Below, in pieces: positions 44,686-52,783 of a DNA stretch of 64,000 bases. Each line of letters opens with the position of its first letter. Position 1 is the stretch's first letter. The position numbers were made by a program, and so were the translations under genes. This DNA is from Actinoplanes sp. N902-109. Lineage in GTDB: Bacteria; Actinomycetota; Actinomycetes; Mycobacteriales; Micromonosporaceae. The notes under the pieces are model-generated. The model was given only the letters and a program-made list of their open reading frames with translations, searched no databases and had not been told where the DNA came from. Location: the NCBI RefSeq assembly GCF_000389965.1, contig NC_021191.1, positions 3,039,501 to 3,103,500 of the forward strand, written 5' to 3'.

Positions 44686-44716
44686 CGGCCGCCTCCGCCA
44701 GACGGAGGCGGCCGCG
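44686..44716 (+). terminator. Strong terminator of the three-gene operon
   Basis: GCGGCCGCCTCCG and CGGAGGCGGCCGC make a perfect 13-bp stem with a 5-base loop, 13 bases after the stop of subunit 3. There is no U-tail. Confidence 0.8.
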
Positions 44717-44737
44717 ACTCCTGCTCGGTCCGGCAGG

Positions 44738-45046
44738 GCGCAACTGCCGCAGATCGATCCGGCCACGCCACGGTTCCGTAGACGACGGCGCATCACCGCC
44801 CATGCGGACTATCTCGACACCGACGGGTGGCTGACGATCAGCAGCGGCGGCAAGCTTGGACGCGCACCGGCGCAGATCGAGGCCATCGCCATTTCGCACC
44901 TCCATGTGGAGCGCTTCGGGTGGGCGGCCCAGCCGGAGTTCACCCACGCCGTCCCCGCAGAACCGCCGCAGGGCTGGTCTGGGAGCCGCTGCCCTGACCT
45001 ACATCTGGGTCCTTGCGGTGACCGGCGTGGGCGGGCTGTCGAGTGA
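44738..45046 (+). pseudogene. Gene remnant without a start codon
   Basis: In the 493-base space after the operon, one plus frame with high GC3 reads ITAHADYLDTDGWLTISSGG, then APAQIEAIAISHLHVERFGW, ending at TGA 45044-45046. It has no ATG/GTG start or ribosome site, so it looks like the 3' remnant of a lost gene. The family is not recognised. Confidence 0.3.
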
Positions 45047-45165
45047 CCCGCCCACTGCTGCTGTTCGGTGGATCGGTCAGATGCCGTCAGATCGCGTCAG
45101 ATGACGGCGCGCTGTGATGTTGACCGGTGGCCGCGGGTCAGAGGCCCCGCGGTGTGGTGGTGACG

Positions 45166-45768
45166 TCAGGAGGTTGAGGACGGTGCCGGGGCGATCGCCT
45201 GATCCGGCCGATCCGGACCTGCCGGTCGCGGCTTGCCGTCGTGGCCGTCGGGGCCGTGCGGTCCGGCGGGGCCGTGCGGTCCGGCGGGGCCGTGCGGTCC
45301 GGCGGGGCGGTCCGGTTCCGGGGCGACGGTGGTGGCGTCGAGGGAGACGCCGTCGGCGTTGACGGTGCCCTCGGCGTGCACCCGGACACCGACCTTGACC
45401 GTCGACGGCACGGTGGCGATGTTGATCTGGCGGGTGAAGCCGTCCCGGTCCGTGATGAGGATGCGGCTGCCGTCGATCGACTTGACCGTGCCGCTCAGGT
45501 GCGGTTTCGGCGCGGGCGGCCGCTCGGCGGGCGGCGCGGGCAGGGACGGCGAGGCGGGCGCGGGCGGGGCCGGCGAGGCGGGCGACGCAGGCAGGGCGGA
45601 TGATGCTGGGGGAGTGGCCGGCGCGGACGGCAGGGAAGACGCCGGTGCGGGGTCGGCGTGGGCCAGGCCGGTGGCACCGAGGGCGATGCCGCCGCCGGCG
45701 ACGACGGCGATCGCGACCCGGCTCAGGCGGCCGGTGCGGGTGGCGGAGTCAGGCAGGGACAGCTTCAC
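45166..45768 (-). CDS. Secreted protein with DUF5666-like OB domain and collagen-like repeats
   Basis: A 200-residue secreted protein: signal peptide (1-39, ending LAHA), a Pro/Ala/Ser-rich linker (40-90), a small OB-like DUF5666-type domain (HLSGTVKSIDGSRILITDRD; about 90-145), then three GPHGPA units and a charged Pro-rich tail. The GTG start at 45766-45768 has GGAG 9 bases upstream. It is divergent from the OmpR-type two-component genes and so probably their target. It may be an extracellular or wall-associated sensor or structural protein. Confidence 0.72.
   Translation of the reverse strand: MKLSLPDSATRTGRLSRVAIAVVAGGGIALGATGLAHADPAPASSLPSAPATPPASSALPASPASPAPPAPASPSLPAPPAERPPAPKPHLSGTVKSIDGSRILITDRDGFTRQINIATVPSTVKVGVRVHAEGTVNADGVSLDATTVAPEPDRPAGPHGPAGPHGPAGPHGPDGHDGKPRPAGPDRPDQAIAPAPSSTS
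45250..45303 (-). repeat. Three perfect 18-bp tandem repeats (collagen-like coding)
   Basis: Three identical 18-base units at 45250-45267, 45268-45285 and 45286-45303 encode (GPHGPA)x3. Such units expand and contract by slippage, so copy number may vary between strains. Confidence 0.9.
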
Positions 45769-45835
45769 GGTCGGCTACTCCTCGATCGGGGCGCCGCGGT
45801 GATCGGGGCGCCTGCTGCCACGCTGATCTCCGATC

Positions 45836-45881
45836 CTGAAGACGACCTGAACCGTACGGCTTCTTCAGCTGCTCTTCAGCT
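45836..45881. promoter_or_regulatory. OmpR-type direct repeats in divergent promoter
   Basis: CTTCAGCT occurs at 45863-45870 and 45874-45881 (11-bp period, one helical turn). On the other strand CTTCAGG and GTTCAGG lie at 45836-45842 and 45847-45853, also 11 apart, facing the collagen-like gene. The arrangement suits a dimeric OmpR/PhoB-type regulator acting on both genes. Confidence 0.6.
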
Positions 45882-45923
45882 ACCTGCGGGCCCAGCCACA
45901 GGTGGCCCGGTCAGAATGGGCCG

Positions 45924-46589
45924 ATGGTCGCTCGGGTGCTGGTGGTGGAGGACGAGGACGCGATCCGCGACCCGCTGGCGGCGGCGTTGCGGGCCGCCGG
46001 TCACGAGGTACGGGCGTGCGCCGACGGCACCGGGTTCGAGGACGTGGTCGACTCGTTCCGGCCCGACCTGGCGCTGCTCGACGTGCACCTGCCCGGCGGC
46101 CGGGACGGCTTCGAACTGGCCCGCGCGCTGGGTGGGCGCAGCGACTGCGCCGTGCTGCTGGTGACCGCCCGCGACTCGGTGGCCGACCGGCTCACCGGCT
46201 TCGGTGCGGGCGCCGACGACTACGTGGTCAAGCCGTTCGTCACGGTCGAGGTGCTGGCCCGGGTCGCCGCCGTGCTGCGCCGGCTGGGCCGGGTGCCGTC
46301 CACGGTGCAGGTGGCCGATCTGATCGTCGACGAGGGGGCGCAGCTCGCGTCCCGGGCGGACCACGCTCTGTCCCTGACCGGCACCGAGTTCAAGCTGCTG
46401 GCCTACCTGGCCGGGCATCGCGGCCGGATCCTGTCCAAGACCCAGCTGCTGACCCAGGTCTGGGGGTACGACGAGTACGACCCCAATCTGGTCGAGGTGC
46501 ACGTGAGCGCGCTGCGCCGCAAACTCGAGCTGCACGGGCCACGGCTGATCCACACCGCCCGCGGGCTCGGCTACGTGCTGCGCCCGTGA
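45924..46589 (+). CDS. OmpR/PhoB-type response regulator
   Basis: A 221-residue regulator: receiver (1-120; VVEDED, ALLDVHLPGGRDG, VKPFVTVE) and winged-helix domain (125-221; LSLTGTEFKLLAYLAGHRGR, VEVHVSALRRKLE, IHTARGLGYVLRP). The ATG at 45924 has no ribosome site; CAGAAT at 45912-45917 could be a -10 giving a nearly leaderless mRNA. Stop and next start overlap (GTGA). Confidence 0.95.
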   Translation: MVARVLVVEDEDAIRDPLAAALRAAGHEVRACADGTGFEDVVDSFRPDLALLDVHLPGGRDGFELARALGGRSDCAVLLVTARDSVADRLTGFGAGADDYVVKPFVTVEVLARVAAVLRRLGRVPSTVQVADLIVDEGAQLASRADHALSLTGTEFKLLAYLAGHRGRILSKTQLLTQVWGYDEYDPNLVEVHVSALRRKLELHGPRLIHTARGLGYVLRP

Positions 46590-47944
46590 GGACACCGGCT
46601 TCGCTGCGCGGGCGCGTCACTCTGGGCGTACTCGTCCTGCTCTCGGTGGTTCTGACCGGGCTTTTCATCGCGGTCGACGTGGCCCTGTCGGCGCGGCTGC
46701 ACGCCGATGCCCGCACCCGGCTCACCGATCGGGTGGCCCTGGCCGAGCAGTTGCAGGGCACGTCGAGCATGCAACAGCTGGCCGACCGGCTGCGCGGCGA
46801 CGGCGTGGTCGTCCGGCTGTGCACGGCCGACGGGTCGGCCTGCGCCACCGCCGCCTCCGACCCGCCTCCGCCCGGTGCCGGCCCGCCACGCGGCGGCCGC
46901 CCGAAGCCGCCGGACACCCTGCGTACGGCGCCGGTGCCGGTGGAGACGGCCGGCAGTGTGATTTTCGTACGGTCGGAGCTGGCCGGCGATCAGGTGCTGA
47001 CGCTGAGTCTGGACACCACCCAGATCAGCGAGGCGGTGCACCGGCTGATCGGGTTCGAGGTGGCGGGCGGGCTGGTGGCCCTGGTGCTGGCCGGGCTGGC
47101 CGCGGCCCGGATCTCGCGGGCGGCGCTGCGACCGCTGGAGGACATGACCGCGGTGGCCCGGCAGATCGCGGCCGGTGACCGAGGGCAGCGGCTCGACGCA
47201 CCGCGGTCCGACACCGAGCTGGGCCGCACGGCGGTGGCCTTCAACGCCATGCTCGACGAGCTCGAGGCGGGCGAGGGCCGGATGCGCTCGTTCCTGAGCG
47301 ACGCGTCGCACGAGTTGCGTACCCCGATGGCCGGGCTGCAGGCCAGCGCCGAGCTGCTGCTGCGCGAGAATCCCCACCGTGAGCAGCGCGAACGCCTCGC
47401 GGTGGCGATGATCCGCGAGACGCGCCGCGCGGCCCGGCTGGTCGACGACCTGCTCACCATGGCCCGGCTCGGCCAGGGCATGCCGCTGCTGCTGGAGCGG
47501 GTCGACCTGCTCGCCCTGGCCGAGGCCGAGGTGGACCGGGCCCGCTCGCTGTCGCCCGGCCTGACCTTCGAGACCGGCGGCGAAGCCGGTACGCACGTCG
47601 ACGGCGACCCGGTGCGGCTGGGCCAGATCGTCACCAACCTGCTGGACAACGCCCGCCACGCCACCCCGCCCGGCGGCACCGTCTCGGTGCGTGTGCATCG
47701 CCGGGGCCCGCGCGTACGCCTGGCGGTGGCCGACACCGGGCCGGACGTGCCCGCGGCCGAACGCGCCCTGATCTTCGAACGTTTCCGCCGGGGTGACGCC
47801 TCCCGCTCGCGGCACACCGGCGGCGCCGGTCTGGGCCTGCCGATCGCCCGCGGCCTGGCCCAGGCCCACGGCGGCGACCTCACCTATGCCGGTACGGGCA
47901 CCGGCGCGACCTTCCACCTCGATCTGCCCGCGGCCAGGGTGTGA
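46586..47944 (+). CDS. Sensor histidine kinase (HisKA/HAMP type)
   Basis: A 452-residue membrane kinase: TM1 (12-33), a short extracellular sensor (34-145) with a Pro-rich loop, TM2 (about 150-172), HAMP, HisKA with SDASHELRTPM (His242), and HATPase with NLLDNARHATPPGG, DTGPDVP and GGAGLGLPIARGL. The N box Asp position reads DTGPDVP rather than DxGxGI, a small deviation. The GTG start overlaps the regulator stop. Its signal may act on the outside, where the collagen-like protein is exported. Confidence 0.93.
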   Translation: MRTPASLRGRVTLGVLVLLSVVLTGLFIAVDVALSARLHADARTRLTDRVALAEQLQGTSSMQQLADRLRGDGVVVRLCTADGSACATAASDPPPPGAGPPRGGRPKPPDTLRTAPVPVETAGSVIFVRSELAGDQVLTLSLDTTQISEAVHRLIGFEVAGGLVALVLAGLAAARISRAALRPLEDMTAVARQIAAGDRGQRLDAPRSDTELGRTAVAFNAMLDELEAGEGRMRSFLSDASHELRTPMAGLQASAELLLRENPHREQRERLAVAMIRETRRAARLVDDLLTMARLGQGMPLLLERVDLLALAEAEVDRARSLSPGLTFETGGEAGTHVDGDPVRLGQIVTNLLDNARHATPPGGTVSVRVHRRGPRVRLAVADTGPDVPAAERALIFERFRRGDASRSRHTGGAGLGLPIARGLAQAHGGDLTYAGTGTGATFHLDLPAARV

Positions 47945-48029
47945 AGGCGGCGTCAAGATCGGGCCGTGCCGCGTCCAAGGTCCGTTAACGCGGCACTCTG
48001 TCCGCGGCGGTCTGGCGCATGGTGGTGTC

Positions 48030-48299
48030 GTGAGATCGTTCTGGGGTGCCGCGGTGGCCGCGGCCCTTGTCCTTGTGCTGCAACTGGTCCTGGCGAATCG
48101 TTTTCGTCGCGCAGTGAACCGGGTCGTTCTGATCGGCGCCGCCTCATTCGCGATCATGATCTGTGCCGTGCTGCTGCTGAGCGGGCATCAACCGCAGCGC
48201 ATGCGCGCGGCTAAGCATGAGTCCTTCGAGGCATTGTCGTTGCGTGACCGGCCCGCGGCGGTGAGCGTCATCCGTCCTGGCGAATTCGGTGCCGCGTGA
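48030..48299 (+). CDS. Small membrane protein, unknown
   Basis: An 89-residue protein from GTG 48030 with two membrane helices (WGAAVAAALVLVLQLVLA and VVLIGAASFAIMICAVLLL) and a polar tail ending VIRPGEFGAA. The ribosome site is weak. It follows the kinase gene by 85 bases and may be co-transcribed. No family recognised. Confidence 0.5.
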   Translation: MRSFWGAAVAAALVLVLQLVLANRFRRAVNRVVLIGAASFAIMICAVLLLSGHQPQRMRAAKHESFEALSLRDRPAAVSVIRPGEFGAA

Positions 48300-48398
48300 A
48301 CGTACCGTCATGGTGGAGGCCTCATTCGGCAGAAGAGGTGATCGATCAAGGCAAGCGGGCTGCTGACATCTTGTGACGCTGTCCGCGGGCGATCGCTG

Positions 48399-48743
48399 TC
48401 AGGCGTGATCGGCAGGCTCGGTGAGGGACGTGCGGACCGGCTGGGGCTTATAGAGAAACACCCAGCGGGTGTAGTTGCGGTGCTGGGGCGGCAGCCGGGT
48501 CCAGTCGGTGAGCAGGGCGCGGGCGAGTGGGTTGGCCGCCAGGATGTCGGTGCGGCGGCCGATGATGAACGCCGGGTGGTCGGTCATCGAGGCGATCATC
48601 TGCTGCATCGCCGGACGGACCTTCTGCACCGGCAGGTGTTCGGCGCGCCGCCGTGGCGGGCGGGCCAGGTCGGCCAGGTGTGCGCGGGCCGCCGGGCCGA
48701 GCCGGAACACCCGGGCCACTGCGTCGAGCACGGCGTCGGACGG
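48399..48743 (-). pseudogene. C-terminal half of a MmyB-type XRE regulator
   Basis: This frame matches the second half of MmyB-type regulators: PSDAVLDAVARVFRLGPAAR, then MTDHPAFIIGRRTDILAANP and LLTDWTRLPPQHRNYTRWVF. Upstream of PSD the whole N-terminal HTH (about 70 residues) is missing, replaced by unrelated sequence. Downstream the usual LDPxAR continuation is lost after NYTRWVFL. Compare the intact member at 60258. It faces away from an SDR fragment whose 5' part is also missing. Confidence 0.65.
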
Positions 48744-48757
48744 GGTGGCGCCCACCT

Positions 48758-48949
48758 GACGATGCCGCGCACCCAGCTCGGCGACCCGGTCGAGGTGGCG
48801 GCGGGCATCATCCAGGTGGCCACCACGGCGCGCCGCTGCACCAGCTGTTCGGCTCGGGCTCGTACTCGCTGGCCAAGGCCCGTATCGAGGCGCTGAGCAA
48901 GGATGTCGAGGCCGGGCACGAGCTGACGGTGAGCACCGACTTCGGCTGA
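48758..48949 (+). pseudogene. C-terminal fragment of an SDR dehydrogenase, frameshifted
   Basis: Frame one reads QLGDPVEVAAGIIQVATT (to about 48825). A one-base shift then leads to GAPLHQLFGSGSYSLAKARI and VEAGHELTVSTDFG with TGA at 48947-48949. Together these match the last 60 residues of actinobacterial SDRs that end in STDF. The Rossmann and catalytic parts are absent. Confidence 0.6.
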
Positions 48950-49092
48950 CGGCTGGCCCGCAGCGCCGCCCTGGCGTCTTCGGGAAACACATCGGAACGA
49001 TCGTGCCGACATCGGCGCCTCACCAGGAAGCCGTGGGCCATGTTGATGACGATGGTCGATGAGTGATCGCTCTCATCGACTGGAGGCACGAC

Positions 49093-50334
49093 ATGCCGGT
49101 TCCACGATTGTTGCTGGCCGCCGGGGTGGCGCTGGCGGCTGGCATCCCGGCCGTTCCCGCGCAGGCCGCGGCCGTTCCGGCGACCGGGCTGAACTATGTG
49201 GCGATGGGCAGCTCGTTCGCGGCGGGGCCGGGGATCACGCCGGTGCAGTCCGGTAGTGGCGCGTCGGCGTGCTCGCGGTCGGACAACAACTACGCCAGCT
49301 TCGTGGCCCGGGGTATCGGCGCGAACCTGACCGATGTCACGTGCAGCGGCGCGACCACGGCGAATGTGCTCAGTGTCAGCCAGTCCGGTCAGCCGCCGCA
49401 GGTCAACGCGGTCACCAGCAGCACGGATGTGGTCACCGTGACCATCGGTGGCAACGATGTCAACTATCTGGGCAGCCTGGGCGCCTACACCTGCCAGGGT
49501 GACGGCGGCAGCAACTGCGCCGGCGTCGACCGCACCGCCATCGACCAGACGTTCAGTGCGCTGCCCGGGCGTATCGAGGACGTGGTGAACGCGGTGCACA
49601 GTGCGGCCCCGAACGCTCATGTCTACCTGGTCACCTACTTCACCATCCTGCCCGACTCCGGTGCCTGCGCCGGTGTGCCGCTGACCGCGGATCAGCTGTC
49701 GTACGAACGCAGCATCGCCTCGCGGCTGGCGTCGGTGACGGCCACCGCGGCCTCGGCCACCAACGCCACGCTGGTCGATCTGGCGGGGGCCAGCCACGGG
49801 CACGACGCGTGTTCCAGCGATCCGTGGGTGGAGACGGGGCATCCGGCGGCGGGGCGCTCGCAGTACCACCCGAACGTGACCGGTATGCGTTCGGCAGCTG
49901 CGGTTGTCGAGGCGGCCCTGGTGTCCACCGGCCAGCTGCGCACGGCAACGTTGCGGTCCGGCCTGCCCGGCAAGTGCGCGGACGTGCGGAACTCCGGCAC
50001 CGCCGATGGCACCGCGGTCCAGTCGTGGAGCTGCAACGGCTCGCAGGCGCAGTCATGGACCTACCCGCCAACCGCGGGAGGCGCCGTACGCTCGCTGGGT
50101 AAGTGCCTGGACGTCAGCAACAGCGGCACGGCCGACTTCACCAAGGTGCAGCTGTGGACCTGTAACGGCTCGGCCGCGCAGCGCTGGCTGACCGGGGCGA
50201 ACTCCTCGCTGCTCAACCCGCAGTCCGGTCGCTGCCTGGACGTCCCGGACAGCTCCACGGCCGATGGGATCCAGCTGCAGATCTTCGACTGCAACGGCAC
50301 CGCGGCGCAGCGCTGGACACCGGCAACGGCATAG
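49093..50334 (+). CDS. Secreted SGNH hydrolase with ricin-type lectin domain
   Basis: A 413-residue secreted protein: signal peptide (1-27), SGNH domain (28-275) with AMGSSFAAGPG (Gly-Ser-Ser variant of GDS), TIGGNDVNYL and QYHPNVTGM (His), then a beta-trefoil (285-413) with QSWTY, AQRWLT and AQRWTP plus repeated CLDV. GGAGG at 49082 sets the ATG at 49093. It probably removes acyl groups from a glycan or lipid bound by the lectin. Confidence 0.9.
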   Translation: MPVPRLLLAAGVALAAGIPAVPAQAAAVPATGLNYVAMGSSFAAGPGITPVQSGSGASACSRSDNNYASFVARGIGANLTDVTCSGATTANVLSVSQSGQPPQVNAVTSSTDVVTVTIGGNDVNYLGSLGAYTCQGDGGSNCAGVDRTAIDQTFSALPGRIEDVVNAVHSAAPNAHVYLVTYFTILPDSGACAGVPLTADQLSYERSIASRLASVTATAASATNATLVDLAGASHGHDACSSDPWVETGHPAAGRSQYHPNVTGMRSAAAVVEAALVSTGQLRTATLRSGLPGKCADVRNSGTADGTAVQSWSCNGSQAQSWTYPPTAGGAVRSLGKCLDVSNSGTADFTKVQLWTCNGSAAQRWLTGANSSLLNPQSGRCLDVPDSSTADGIQLQIFDCNGTAAQRWTPATA

Positions 50335-50340
50335 CCGGCT

Positions 50341-50480
50341 CCGCCCGTCCGGAAGGGTTATGGCCGTCGGGCACCGGAGCATGGTCCCGGCGGCTGGGAT
50401 CTGGTCTGCGGTCACTCCCTGGGCGGGCGGCGGTGCTGACCGCTGCTGCACCCTTCACCGCCGGCATGCCGCAGCACTGT
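50341..50480 (+). pseudogene. Scrap of an alpha/beta hydrolase
   Basis: In the 434-base space after the SGNH gene, one frame gives GGWDLVCGHSLGG before a TGA at 50437. Shifting frame continues AAVLTAAAPFTAGMPQH. Together this looks like a nucleophile-elbow region GHSLGGAxxLTAAA. It is short and degenerate, so it is only a suggestion. The rest of the gap shows nothing. Confidence 0.3.
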
Positions 50481-50768
50481 CGGCGACCGGGACCTACCGG
50501 ATGGTGCCGGGCACTCGATCCATTGCGACGGCCCGGCTCTGGTGTTCGAGGTGCTGCGTGTGGCGCCGGGGCCGGGTCAGAGGTGCACGGCGGCGCCTGA
50601 CGGTATCCGCGAGCCCGGCACCGGCGTGGGTTGACCGGTCGGGCAAGGGGCTGACGCCGGCCGGTCTGCGGACCGTGCTGTCCGGCGGCGGCTACCGGCA
50701 GCCAGCCGGACCGCGGCCCACCGCAGCGTCGCGATGGGCCGCAGCCGACGACGGTGACCCCGATGCGG

Positions 50769-50948
50769 TCAACTGTTGATCGAACTGGTGATCGCGGCAT
50801 TGGTGTTTCCGCGCCGGGCCGCCCGGTCTCCCGCTCGGCGGGCCTGCTCGGGGGTGGCGCCCCGCGCTGCGGCCTGCAGTGTCGCGTCGCGCCGGATCTC
50901 TTCGAGCCGGGCCTGTCGCTTGCTGCGCAGCTTGCTCCAGATAGACAT
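50769..50948 (-). CDS. Small basic protein (59 aa), unknown
   Basis: A 59-residue frame from ATG 50948 reads MSIWSKLRSKRQARLEEIRR and then ATPEQARRAGDRAARRGNTN. It is helical, basic and charged, as expected for a small cytoplasmic protein. The ribosome site is weak. It could be the remnant of a longer gene. Confidence 0.45.
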   Translation of the reverse strand: MSIWSKLRSKRQARLEEIRRDATLQAAARGATPEQARRAGDRAARRGNTNAAITSSINS

Positions 50949-51080
50949 GATGATCAAATAACCGTGCAGCGCCCGGGCAAACCCTCGGCGTACGGACTCC
51001 GTGGCGAGGCATCGCCATGCTGCCGCTCACGAAGCCCGCCACAGCCACGAGCCCGTCGGCGACGATCCGGCAGGAAGCAT

Positions 51081-51115
51081 GCCCGTCGAAAGACCGCCGA
51101 GATCCTTCGACGGGC
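51081..51115 (-). terminator. Hairpin after the AhpD-like gene
   Basis: GCCCGTCGAA and TTCGACGGGC form a perfect 10-bp stem with a 15-base loop, 14 bases beyond the AhpD-like stop on the minus strand. Confidence 0.5.
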
Positions 51116-51129
51116 CCCGTCGCCGAGGC

Positions 51130-51587
51130 TCAGCCCCAGGTCCGGCCGGCCGGTTCGTTGATGGTGCGGTTGATCCGGTTGAAGAAGTTGGTCAGCGCGA
51201 TTTCCAGGTTGATCGCGCCGACCTGTTCCTCAGTGAAATGGGCATTGACTTCTTCCCAGATCTCGTCGGTGACTCCCGGCGCGCCGTCCTGCAACCGGGT
51301 GGCGGCCTCGGCCAGCGCCAATGCCGCGCGCTCCGCATCGGTGTAGAACGGCGTCTCACGCCACGCCGTTACGTTGTGCAGCCGCTCGTCGGAGTCACCG
51401 GCCTTCTTCCCGGCTGCGACACTGGCGTAGACGCACGCCGAGCAGCTGTTGATCTGGCTGACGCGAAGATGGATCAGCGCGAGCAACTTCGGGTCGACGC
51501 CCCAGCAGTGATCGCCTGCTGCAGGTGCCCGACCGCCTTCCACACGTCGGGGTTGCTGGTGTTCTTGTTCTTGAGCCGGTTCTGCAT
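51130..51587 (-). pseudogene. AhpD/carboxymuconolactone-decarboxylase-like gene with one-base frameshift
   Basis: AAGGAG and an ATG at 51585-51587 open a frame MQNRLKNKNTSNPDVWKAVG, HLQQAITAG. It then leaves frame at a CCCC run (51500-51503). The rest of the family continues in the next frame: VDPKLLALIHLRVSQINSC, then the CxxC-type SCSACVYASVAAG and FNRINRTINEPAG. One extra base restores 152 residues, the normal length of this peroxidase-like family. Sequencing error is possible. It is divergent from an ECF41-type sigma gene, its usual partner. Confidence 0.8.
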
Positions 51588-51673
51588 GGCAGGGTGCGCT
51601 CCTTGGTCGGGGTTACCTTGCGGGCCTGCTGCCCGTCACCCCTATGACGCGCAGCTTCCAGGGAGGTAACACC

Positions 51674-52549
51674 ATGTCCGGCACTAATCCCGCCGATCCG
51701 GTCGGCGAGGCTTTCGAGGCGCACCGCGAGCGGCTCACAGCCGTCGCCTACCGCGTGCTCGGCTCGCACGCTGACGCGGACGACGCGGTCCAGGAGGCGT
51801 GGCTGCGTCTGTCCCGCCAGGACCCTGAGGCCATCGACAATCTCGGCGGCTGGCTGACCACCGTGGTCGGCCGCATCAGCCTCGATCTCCTACGCTCGGG
51901 TCGCGCGCGCCCGACAGTCCCACTCGACGACCGGCTGACCGAACTCACCGTGACGCTGGACCATGGCTCGGCTCCGGAGGAGCTTGTGGCGCTGGGCGAT
52001 TCGGTGGGCCTGGCGCTGTTGACGGTCCTGGATTCGCTGCGCCCCGATGAGCGCCTGGCGTTCGTGCTGCACGACGTGTTCGCCGTCTCGCACGCCGAGA
52101 TCGGCATCATCCTCGGCAGATCCGCCGACGCGACCAAGATGCTGACCAGCCGTGCCCGCCGGAAGGTGCGGACCGCCCGGCAGTCGGCAGGTGACCGACA
52201 GCGGCACCGCGAGGTAGTCGGGGCGTTCTTGGCCGCGGCCCGCGACGGCCAGTTCGAGCGTTTGCTGGAAGTTCTCCACCCCGACGTGAAGCTCACCGTC
52301 GACACCCCGAACGGTCAGTTCGTCACGCTCGGAGCCACCGAAGTTGCCACCCGCGCCCGAGTGGCCGCCAGCGCAGCACGAGGACATACGGTGACCGTCA
52401 ACGGCCGCCCCGGCGTCATCTCGTGGAGCCAGGACGGCATCCCCCTGTCCCTGCTCACCTTCACCATCGCCGACGGCCGGATCACCGGGATCACCTCTGT
52501 GATCGACCCCGCCAAGCTTGCGCTGATCGACCTGCCCGGCCCAGTGTGA
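51674..52549 (+). CDS. ECF41-type sigma factor (SigJ-like) with SnoaL domain
   Basis: A 291-residue sigma factor: sigma2 (20-85, YRVLGSHADADDAVQEAWLR), sigma4 (120-175, RPDERLAFVLHDVFAVSHAE) and a C-terminal SnoaL/NTF2-like domain (190-291) that replaces an anti-sigma factor in this group. ECF41 genes are conserved beside carboxymuconolactone decarboxylase/AhpD-type or oxidoreductase genes, exactly as here. GGGAGG at 51661-51666 sets the ATG at 51674. Confidence 0.92.
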   Translation: MSGTNPADPVGEAFEAHRERLTAVAYRVLGSHADADDAVQEAWLRLSRQDPEAIDNLGGWLTTVVGRISLDLLRSGRARPTVPLDDRLTELTVTLDHGSAPEELVALGDSVGLALLTVLDSLRPDERLAFVLHDVFAVSHAEIGIILGRSADATKMLTSRARRKVRTARQSAGDRQRHREVVGAFLAAARDGQFERLLEVLHPDVKLTVDTPNGQFVTLGATEVATRARVAASAARGHTVTVNGRPGVISWSQDGIPLSLLTFTIADGRITGITSVIDPAKLALIDLPGPV

Positions 52550-52582
52550 ACCGGCTACGCCCCGCGTCAGGCGCTACACCCT

Positions 52583-52759
52583 CAACTGTGCAGGCCTCCA
52601 GCAGCGCGACGCGGACCAGGTCACCGGAGACGTTCGCGGGCACCCGTTCGATGACCGGCGCCTGTTCGCCGGCCAGGAGGCACGCCAGGCCCTCCTCCGC
52701 GGCCGCCCGGACCCGGGCCACGTTACGCAGCACCGTCGCCTTCTCACCGTCGGTGTGAT
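52583..52759 (-). other. Coding-like remnant downstream of the MFS-hydrolase gene
   Basis: A minus-strand stretch with strong GC3 reads KATVLRNVARVRAAAEEGLA and then ERVPANVSGDLVRVALLEAC before drifting into poor codons that overlap the sigma gene. No start or ribosome site is clear; it may be the end of a lost gene. Confidence 0.25.
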
Positions 52760-52783
52760 CCGGCTTCGGTGGCCGCCGGTACG

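Noticed and set aside
45250..45303. Short tandem array considered as a CRISPR
   Set aside because: Units are contiguous 18-mers without spacers and lie in a coding frame.
45114..45362. Plus-strand Arg/Gly-rich small frame over the collagen-like repeats
   Set aside because: Reverse reading of (GPHGPA)n codons; no ribosome site.
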